64,000 bases of DNA, from contig CAIXBB010000001.1 of NCBI GenBank assembly GCA_903917565.1, positions 248,001 to 312,000 on the forward strand, read 5' to 3'. Under the pieces are notes generated by a model, which saw nothing but the letters and a program-made list of their open reading frames with translations, had not been told where the DNA came from and made no database searches. Numbering within the stretch: position 1 is the first letter of the stretch; the number at the start of each line of letters is the position of its first letter. A program made the translations under genes and the position numbers. Below are positions 58,357 through 64,000 of this stretch, piece by piece. This stretch comes from an uncultured cyanobacterium (GTDB taxonomy: Bacteria > Cyanobacteriota > Cyanobacteriia > PCC-6307 > Cyanobiaceae).

Positions 58357-59397
58357 TCAGGGAGTATTAAGGCAGATCCTCTGTCCGGGAACCAGCCCGA
58401 GCTGCTGGATCAGGGCCTGTCCTTCGCTGGCTCGACGCCCCGGCAGCTGGGCCTGGCGCAGCAGCACGGGGCAGCCGCCGCTGGCCACCACAAGGCCTTC
58501 CCCCTCCACCAGCTCAAGCACGGTGCCTGGGGTCTCTGGGGCCGACACGCCGTTTGCCCTGGCGCCCCAGCGCGCCGCCAGGGCGGCTCCCACCGGACTG
58601 AGCTGGTCGGCCAGGCGGCTCTCCAGGGGTTCGGTGGCCAGCAGCTTCAGCCGCTCGGCGCCCCAGGGGCAGGACGCGTTTGGATGGAGCCCCATCACCC
58701 GGCGGTGGATGGCCAGGGCGGAGGCGTCCCAGTGCACCAGGGCATCCTCCTTGGTGAGCTGGCGGGCATGGGTGGCGTCGCCGCCCTGGGGTCGCACCCC
58801 CAGGCGCGCGAGCCGTTCAACCTCCGCTCCGGTCCCCGCCGCCTGGATGCGCGGCAGGGCCTCCACCAGCAGGTCAGCAGTGAGCCGGGCCAGGCGCTCG
58901 CCCAGCTGGCCGGTGTTCTGCAGCAGGGGGATGGGCAGACGGCGCTCCAGCAGCACCGGACCGGTGTCGAGGCCCTCCTCCATGGCCATGATGCCGACAC
59001 CGGTTTCGGCGTCCCCCTCCAACAGGGCCCACTGGATCGGTGCGGCGCCCCGCCAGCGGGGCAGCAGGGAGCCATGGCCGTTCCAGCAGCCCAGGGGGGG
59101 CTGGGCCAGCACGGCCGGCGGCAGGATCTGGCCGAACGCCACCACCACCGAGAGATCCGCCCCCAGGGCGGCCAGCTCCTGCTGGCAGGCCAGATCACGA
59201 CGGATGCGCTCGGGATTGAACACCGGCAGACCCTGGTCCAGGGCCCGCTGCTTGACGGCCGAGGCCACCAGGGATTTGCCCCGTCCGCGGCGGCGGTCAG
59301 GCTGGCTCACCACCCCCACCAGCTGATGGCCGGCCTGCAGGAGGGCGTCGAGGCTGGCCACGGCGTAGGCCGGGGTGCCCCAGAAGAGGATCCTCAA
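58357..59397 (-). CDS. fmt: Methionyl-tRNA formyltransferase
   Basis: Fmt formylates initiator Met-tRNA using 10-formyl-THF. From TTG 59397 the protein has 346 residues starting LRILFWGTPAYAV. It contains the folate-site motif SLLPRWRGAAPIQ and GIMAMEEGLDTGPVLL. The C-terminal tRNA-binding domain begins near residue 200. The TTG overlaps the stop of tldE by four bases (TTGA), which supports this rare start. Upstream in-frame starts to 59430 exist but fit less well. Confidence 0.93.
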   Translation of the reverse strand: MRILFWGTPAYAVASLDALLQAGHQLVGVVSQPDRRRGRGKSLVASAVKQRALDQGLPVFNPERIRRDLACQQELAALGADLSVVVAFGQILPPAVLAQPPLGCWNGHGSLLPRWRGAAPIQWALLEGDAETGVGIMAMEEGLDTGPVLLERRLPIPLLQNTGQLGERLARLTADLLVEALPRIQAAGTGAEVERLARLGVRPQGGDATHARQLTKEDALVHWDASALAIHRRVMGLHPNASCPWGAERLKLLATEPLESRLADQLSPVGAALAARWGARANGVSAPETPGTVLELVEGEGLVVASGGCPVLLRQAQLPGRRASEGQALIQQLGLVPGQRICLNTP

Positions 59398-60791
59398 GCG
59401 TCGCCGGTGATCGAGAGCCCCTCCACCCACACGTGGGGACAGAGGCCGTCGGGGGTCACCTTGGCCGGACCCTCGAAACCGAGGATGGCCTTGAGCAGGG
59501 TGCGGATGTCACCGGCCACGGTGGCCGCCTCGATCGAGCGAGGGACGCCATCCTCCACCAGCCAGCCATCGAAGGGGAGGGAGAAGGAGCCCTGGCTGGC
59601 CTTGACGCCAGCATGGAGGGCCGAGAGGGAATCGATCACCACCAAGCCGCGTTCATCGCCGCTGGCGCCGGCGGCGAAGCGATCCAGACCGGGGGCGCCC
59701 CCGCCGCTGCCGGGGGTGGGACCGATCTCGAACCAGTCGGGGCCCACCGAGACCTTGGCCCCCAGGCCCGCATGGCCAGTGGGGGGCACCCCGAAAGCCC
59801 GCGCCGTGGCTTCCGAATGGAGGAAATGGCGCAGCACCCCGCCCTCCAGCAGCGAGAGGCGGCGGGTGGGGGTGCCCTCCCCGTCGAAGGAGGCCGCGCC
59901 GATGTTGGCCGGATTCAGGCCGTTGTCGTGCAGGGAGAGAAAGGGGACGGCCAGTTGCTCGCCGAGGGACTCACGCCGGCTGAGGCTGAGGCCATCGAGC
60001 ACGGCGCGGGCGTTGAACAGGCTGCTGAAGGCGCCGATCAGATCGAGGAAGGCCTCGGGACTGAAGACGCAGGTGTAGCGGCCGGTGGTGATCGGGGCGT
60101 AATCGAGGTGGGCGATGGTGCGCTCCGCCGCCTCCTGCACGCAGCCGGCCACATCGAGGTCGGCGGCTCCATAGGCCAGACGCACCGCGCCGCTGCTGCG
60201 GGGCTTGCGGCCTGCCTCCTCAGCCCTTGCGTAGAGGTAGAGGGAGGCGGTGCTGAGGCGTTGCTGGCGGCAGGCGCCATCGCTGTTGATGTAGAGCCGG
60301 TCGCTGCTGCGCTGGGCCAGACCGTTGTAGGGGACCGTGCCGATGGCGGGATGGCGGCCCAGTAGATCGCGCTCCGCGTCCCGCAGGGTGTCGAGCAGGG
60401 TGAGGATGCTCTGCGGACTGCTGAGGGGCTGCTCCAGGACCGGCAGCGGTGCGGTGGCCAGGGGGGAGAAGTCGGGGATCTCATCGACGTTGCCGTAGGC
60501 ACTGGCGTCACGGGCGCCGGCCAGGGCCCGCGCCAGGCCGGCATCGGAGAGGTCGGAGGTGCTGGTGATGCCCACCAGACCGTCGTCGTTCCAGACCCTG
60601 AGGGTGATGGCGCTGCGTTGGGCGCCCTTCATCTGTTTGGCCTCGCCGCGGTCGACCTGCACGGAGGTGTCGGTGCTGCAGGAGGCGCCCAGATCCCAGC
60701 GCCTGACGCCCTCCCGGAGGGCCAGGCTGTCGAGCCGTTGACGCAGCACCTCGGCATCGAGGCTGGCGGGGAGCGAATCGGTGCTCTCCAT
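59394..60791 (-). CDS. tldE: TldE/PmbA metalloprotease subunit
   Basis: The 465-residue protein belongs to the TldD/PmbA family. Typical motifs include VDRGEAKQMKGAQ, DDGLVGITSTSDLSDAGL, YTCVFSPEAFLDLIGAF and a C-terminal FDGWLVEDGVP. In E. coli, TldE partners TldD in a heterodimeric zinc protease that matures microcins and degrades CcdA; TldE itself lacks the metal site. It lies two bases downstream of tldD and overlaps fmt. Confidence 0.9.
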   Translation of the reverse strand: MESTDSLPASLDAEVLRQRLDSLALREGVRRWDLGASCSTDTSVQVDRGEAKQMKGAQRSAITLRVWNDDGLVGITSTSDLSDAGLARALAGARDASAYGNVDEIPDFSPLATAPLPVLEQPLSSPQSILTLLDTLRDAERDLLGRHPAIGTVPYNGLAQRSSDRLYINSDGACRQQRLSTASLYLYARAEEAGRKPRSSGAVRLAYGAADLDVAGCVQEAAERTIAHLDYAPITTGRYTCVFSPEAFLDLIGAFSSLFNARAVLDGLSLSRRESLGEQLAVPFLSLHDNGLNPANIGAASFDGEGTPTRRLSLLEGGVLRHFLHSEATARAFGVPPTGHAGLGAKVSVGPDWFEIGPTPGSGGGAPGLDRFAAGASGDERGLVVIDSLSALHAGVKASQGSFSLPFDGWLVEDGVPRSIEAATVAGDIRTLLKAILGFEGPAKVTPDGLCPHVWVEGLSITGDA

Positions 60792-60793
60792 GC

Positions 60794-62254
60794 TCAGCGT
60801 CCTCCCACGGTGATGGTGTCGACCTTGATGTGGGGCTGGCCCACGGTGACGAAGATGCTGCCGCTGACCGAGCCGCAGAAACCGGCGGCCAGTTCGAGAT
60901 CGTTGGCGCACATGGAGATCCTGGGCATCACCTCCTTGGCATCGCCGATCAGGGTGGCCCCCTTCACCGGCCGGGTGAGGCTGCCGTTCTCAATCAGGTA
61001 GCCCTCCTCAACGGCGAAGTTGAACTGACCCGTGGGGCCGACACTGCCACCGCCCATCGACTTGCAGTAAAGCCCCCGATCGACGGAAGCAATCAACTCC
61101 GCCGGGGAGTGGGGGCCAGCGGCGATGAAGGTGTTGCGCATGCGGCTGGCGGCGGCGAAGGCATGGCTCTGGCGCCGGCCACTGCCGGTGCGGAGATGGC
61201 CTGTGCGGCGCTCGCCGGCCCTGTCGCTGAGGAAGCGCTTCAGGACGCCGTTCTCGATCAGCACGGTGCGCTGGGGTTCCATGCCCTCGTCGTCCATGGC
61301 AAGGGAGCCGAAAGCGCCGGCGGTGTGACCCTCGTCGATGGCGGTGAGGGCCGGGTGGGCGATGGGCTGGCCGACCATGTCGGCGAAGGGGGTGGTGGCC
61401 CGCTCCACCTGGGTGGTTTCCAACAGGTGGCCGCAGGCCTCGTGGAAGATCACACCGCCGAAACGGTTGGCCAGCACGACAGGGAACTGGCCGGCCTCGA
61501 CGTAGTCGGCCCGGAGCATGGTGCCGGCACTGCTGCAGACATCGATGGCGGCAGCCTCCGCATCCCACTGGCGCAGGTCGTCGGGGCTGTCGGAGGTCCC
61601 GTAGCGCCTCCCCAGGCTGGCCCGGTGGTCACCGTCGGTCGCCAGCACGTTGAGGCCCACTGACTGGTGCAGCCGCACGTCGCGGGCGAAGGTGCCGTCG
61701 CTGGCAGCCACCAGCACCTCCTGCCAGTCACGGGCGTAACTGCCCCGCCGCACCTGCAGGTGCTGGCCATGGGCCTGGAGCCGATCCGTTCCTTCCAGCA
61801 GGCGGCTCGTGGCCTCGGCCAGGGAGGGGCTGGCGTGCAGCCAGCCATCCTTGGTGGCGGCGAAGTCGCGCAGTTCCGGCAGCCCATCGAAGCCCCCACC
61901 GGCCTGCACCGGCAGCACCAGCCCGAGCATGCCGAGGGCCTGCTCCAGGGCGGCCCGCAGGCCGGCGGCACTCAGATCATTGGTGGACACGAAACCATCC
62001 CGATCGCCCAGGAACACCCGCAGACCCGCTCCAGCCCCGAAAGCGGGGCTGACGCTGGTGATGCTGTCCTGTTCGGCGAGCAGGCCGAGGTGGTCGGAGC
62101 GTTCCAGGAACACCTCCACGAGATCGGCACCTGCCGATCGGCCACCGGCCAGGAGGGGTTCCAGAACGGAACGCCAGGCCGGATCACCCAGGACCGCAGG
62201 GGAAGAGGACCGCTCGGTGGCGGCAACGGCGCCGGTGGGAGGGGAGACGACCAA
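60794..62254 (-). CDS. tldD: TldD metalloprotease, catalytic subunit
   Basis: The 486-residue protein carries [10 protein letters not shown], the HExxxH zinc motif of TldD, and a [20 protein letters not shown] segment near the C-terminus. TldD/TldE cleaves unfolded or ribosomally made peptides through a narrow internal chamber. The start may be a downstream in-frame codon because the first residues are Ser/Pro/Ala-rich. No obvious peptide substrate gene is adjacent. Confidence 0.92.
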   Translation of the reverse strand: MVVSPPTGAVAATERSSSPAVLGDPAWRSVLEPLLAGGRSAGADLVEVFLERSDHLGLLAEQDSITSVSPAFGAGAGLRVFLGDRDGFVSTNDLSAAGLRAALEQALGMLGLVLPVQAGGGFDGLPELRDFAATKDGWLHASPSLAEATSRLLEGTDRLQAHGQHLQVRRGSYARDWQEVLVAASDGTFARDVRLHQSVGLNVLATDGDHRASLGRRYGTSDSPDDLRQWDAEAAAIDVCSSAGTMLRADYVEAGQFPVVLANRFGGVIFHEACGHLLETTQVERATTPFADMVGQPIAHPALTAIDEGHTAGAFGSLAMDDEGMEPQRTVLIENGVLKRFLSDRAGERRTGHLRTGSGRRQSHAFAAASRMRNTFIAAGPHSPAELIASVDRGLYCKSMGGGSVGPTGQFNFAVEEGYLIENGSLTRPVKGATLIGDAKEVMPRISMCANDLELAAGFCGSVSGSIFVTVGQPHIKVDTITVGGR

Positions 62255-62294
62255 GCGGCGAAATGACGAACTGGAGCGATTCTGGCGGTTCAGC

Positions 62295-63386
62295 TCAACG
62301 CACGGCTGGCTGGAAGCGCTCGCTGCGGATCGGGGCCATCAGGAACAGGCGCGCCATCTGGACGCCATTGCCGATCCAGTGGGGCAGCTTGCGCAGGGTG
62401 CGCACAGGAGCCGGGCCGCCGGAACGCTCGGCCTCGGCCAGCGCCGCGTTGTTCTGCACCAGCTTCTCCAGCCGTTCGTAGAACTCGGGATGCTCCACGT
62501 TGAGCACCACGGGGAACACCCGGGCGGAGGTTTCGTTGGTCTTGGCGATCACGTACTTGTCATAGGTGCGGGCATCGAGCCCGAGGGCCTCATAGAACTC
62601 CTTGCGGGCCACGTCGCGCACGTACATGGTGGCGAACACAGCCAGCAGAAAGAAGCGGCACCAGAGGCGGGCCGTGAAGCCACGCACCGTGTCCGGCTGC
62701 GCCTTCATCAGGGCATCGAAGAAATCGCCGTGGCGGTTCTCGTCCTGGCACCAGTTCTCGAAGAAGTTGAAGATCGGAAAGATCTTGCTTTCGGGATGCT
62801 TCTCGAGATGGCGGTAGATGGCGATGTAACGCCAGTAGCCGATCTTCTCGGAGAGGTAGGTGGCGTAGAAAATGAACTTGGGCTGGAAGTGGGTGTAGGC
62901 CTTGGTGGCCGTCAGGAAGCCAAGGTCAAGCTGGAGGCCGAAGTCAGCCATGGACTTATTGAGGAAGCCGGCGTGGCGCGCCTCATCGCGGGCCATGTGG
63001 GCGAAGCATTCCGCCAGCAGGGGATTGCGCTCCTTGATGCGACGGCTGAGTTCCTTGTATAGCAGGAAACCGGAGAATTCCGACGTGCAGCTCTGCTCGA
63101 GGAATTCGACGAACACTCGGCGCGTTTCCGGGTCGAGCTTGTCGGCGGCGCCTTCAAACTGGCTGTCACGGACAAAGTGGTGGCGGTTGTAGTCCTTGCG
63201 GAACTCCTCGCAGATGGCCTCCAGCTCCACCACATTGGGCCGCAGATCCATCGCCGCCATGGCGTCGAAATCCGTGGTGTAGAAGCGCGGGGTGAGGATC
63301 GTGTCCTTCACAGGGTCCTTGATGGCCGGGGCATCAGGGGTGCCCACCCTGGGGGCGGTGGGGACTTGGGTGGTGGGAGGCACCAT
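62295..63386 (-). CDS. acsF: Mg-protoporphyrin IX monomethyl ester (oxidative) cyclase
   Basis: AcsF is a di-iron oxygenase that builds the fifth ring of chlorophyll under oxic conditions. The protein has 363 residues from ATG 63386. Di-iron ligands lie in [22 protein letters not shown] and [15 protein letters not shown]. The expected partner Ycf54 is not in the window. It follows the DUF2996 gene by about 90 bases on the same strand. Confidence 0.96.
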   Translation of the reverse strand: MVPPTTQVPTAPRVGTPDAPAIKDPVKDTILTPRFYTTDFDAMAAMDLRPNVVELEAICEEFRKDYNRHHFVRDSQFEGAADKLDPETRRVFVEFLEQSCTSEFSGFLLYKELSRRIKERNPLLAECFAHMARDEARHAGFLNKSMADFGLQLDLGFLTATKAYTHFQPKFIFYATYLSEKIGYWRYIAIYRHLEKHPESKIFPIFNFFENWCQDENRHGDFFDALMKAQPDTVRGFTARLWCRFFLLAVFATMYVRDVARKEFYEALGLDARTYDKYVIAKTNETSARVFPVVLNVEHPEFYERLEKLVQNNAALAEAERSGGPAPVRTLRKLPHWIGNGVQMARLFLMAPIRSERFQPAVR

Positions 63387-63476
63387 CGCGCTGGACGTAC
63401 AGAGAGCTCGGACGCCATCGTAGGCATCGATCCTCGCCATCGGCCCGGATGTGAAGCCGGTGAAGGGTTCGGAGCC

Positions 63477-63920
63477 TCAGTTGGGGCCGAGCCACTTCTG
63501 GCCGTTGAGCCGCTGCACGACCCGCGACACAAGCAGCTGGAGGGTCATCTTCTTCTCGTCGATCAGGAACGACTCCAGCAGGCTGGGACTGCCTCCCCCC
63601 TCGGTGAGGGTGATGGTCTTGGCGGAGCTGATGTCCGGCTGGGTGAAGCAGAGCCAGAAGCGCCGCTCGCCGGGCAGCCGGCCCCGGACCATCCAGCAGT
63701 CCACCCCCACCACGGGCATGGCGCCCTGCTCAAAGACCAACTCGGGGGAGGGACCGCCGTAGGCCTCGATCTCCTTGGACAGGGCCGGCAGCAGCAGCTC
63801 CGGCACGAAGGCTTCGAACGGCCGGTCTTCCGGAGCGGGGGGCTTCGCCTTCGGCGGTGCGGTCTTCGCCTCCGGCGGGGTGGCGACAGGGTCGGGCGTG
63901 TTGCTGGGGGTCTCGGTCAC
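63477..63920 (-). CDS. DUF2996 family protein
   Basis: The 147-residue protein has a Pro/Lys/Ala-rich N-terminus (about 1-33) and a soluble domain (FEAFVPELLLPALSKEIEAYG through LLVSRVVQRLNGQKWLGPN). It matches the cyanobacterial and plastid DUF2996 family. The function is unknown to me. It lies upstream of acsF on the same strand. Confidence 0.82.
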   Translation of the reverse strand: MTETPSNTPDPVATPPEAKTAPPKAKPPAPEDRPFEAFVPELLLPALSKEIEAYGGPSPELVFEQGAMPVVGVDCWMVRGRLPGERRFWLCFTQPDISSAKTITLTEGGGSPSLLESFLIDEKKMTLQLLVSRVVQRLNGQKWLGPN

Positions 63921-63954
63921 CGGATCGATCCCTGGGCGCGATGGTGCGGCAACT

Positions 63955-64000
63955 TTAGGCAGCCTCCTCTAGCCCCAGGTGCGCGCGGAGACGGGACTCA
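63955..64000 (-). CDS. C-terminus of a gene continuing beyond the window (tentative)
   Basis: A minus-strand frame entering at 64000 reads ESRLRAHLGLEEAA and stops with TAA at 63955-63957. It ends 34 bases before the DUF2996 start, a typical operon spacing. Only 14 residues are visible, so no product can be named and the frame may be chance. Confidence 0.3.
   Translation of the reverse strand, partial: ESRLRAHLGLEEAA

Overview
The window is chromosomal DNA of a GC-rich unicellular cyanobacterium, most probably a picocyanobacterium of the Synechococcus/Cyanobium type. The evidence is the aerobic Mg-protoporphyrin ester cyclase (acsF), a Psb32-type TPM protein, a VTE6-like phytyl-phosphate kinase, a CPP1-like protein, and cyanobacterial families such as DUF3531, DUF1651, DUF2996, DUF6737 and DUF6464. 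A monomeric B12-dependent ribonucleotide reductase and several HIP1 octamers (GCGATCGC) agree with this. Genes are packed tightly on both strands, often with 1-14 base overlaps. GTG and TTG starts are common.

Layout. 0-10 kb: nitroreductase, purK (frameshifted near its 3' end), an orphan sugar-type ABC permease, recQ, aroB, a DUF4912 protein, a MidA-type methyltransferase and psb32. 10-15 kb: a lysozyme-like protein, an AT-richer gap, a glycosyltransferase/phosphoesterase pair, nadA and a class I aldolase. 15.5-21.6 kb: a DNA-repair module of ligase-associated exonuclease, ATP-dependent DNA ligase and Lhr-like helicase. It is interrupted by a broken Coq4-like gene and a 43-codon antisense-side small gene. 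21.6-24 kb: tRNA-Ser, a pentapeptide-repeat membrane protein and a Ca2+/H+ antiporter.

24.2-33.4 kb is the most unusual part. It starts with a four-gene SiaA-SiaB-SiaC-SiaD phosphorelay/diguanylate cyclase operon. After nrdJ and a methyltransferase come a cyclic-nucleotide-binding protein with a HAMP-like and coiled-coil tail, a multi-span membrane protein and a ParA/MinD-like ATPase. The Sia genes and the last three genes look visibly less GC-rich than their surroundings. I infer that this is a signalling region, possibly acquired, that could link phosphorylation, c-di-GMP, cyclic nucleotides and a membrane target.

33.5-64 kb is mostly housekeeping: prfC, hslO, a CbiO-like ATPase, rsmE, a sigma factor, an aminotransferase, uracil-DNA glycosylase, ispG, a C-terminal processing protease, mfd, a GapA-type GAPDH, a TerC protein, a DEAD-box helicase, fmt, the tldD/tldE pair and acsF. 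Among these are an HPPD/VOC-like protein, a zinc-ribbon protein with an HEAIH motif and several small conserved-looking proteins without known function.

Two genes (purK and the Coq4-like gene) are broken by single-base changes in homopolymer runs. Read-level data would show whether these are real or assembly errors.
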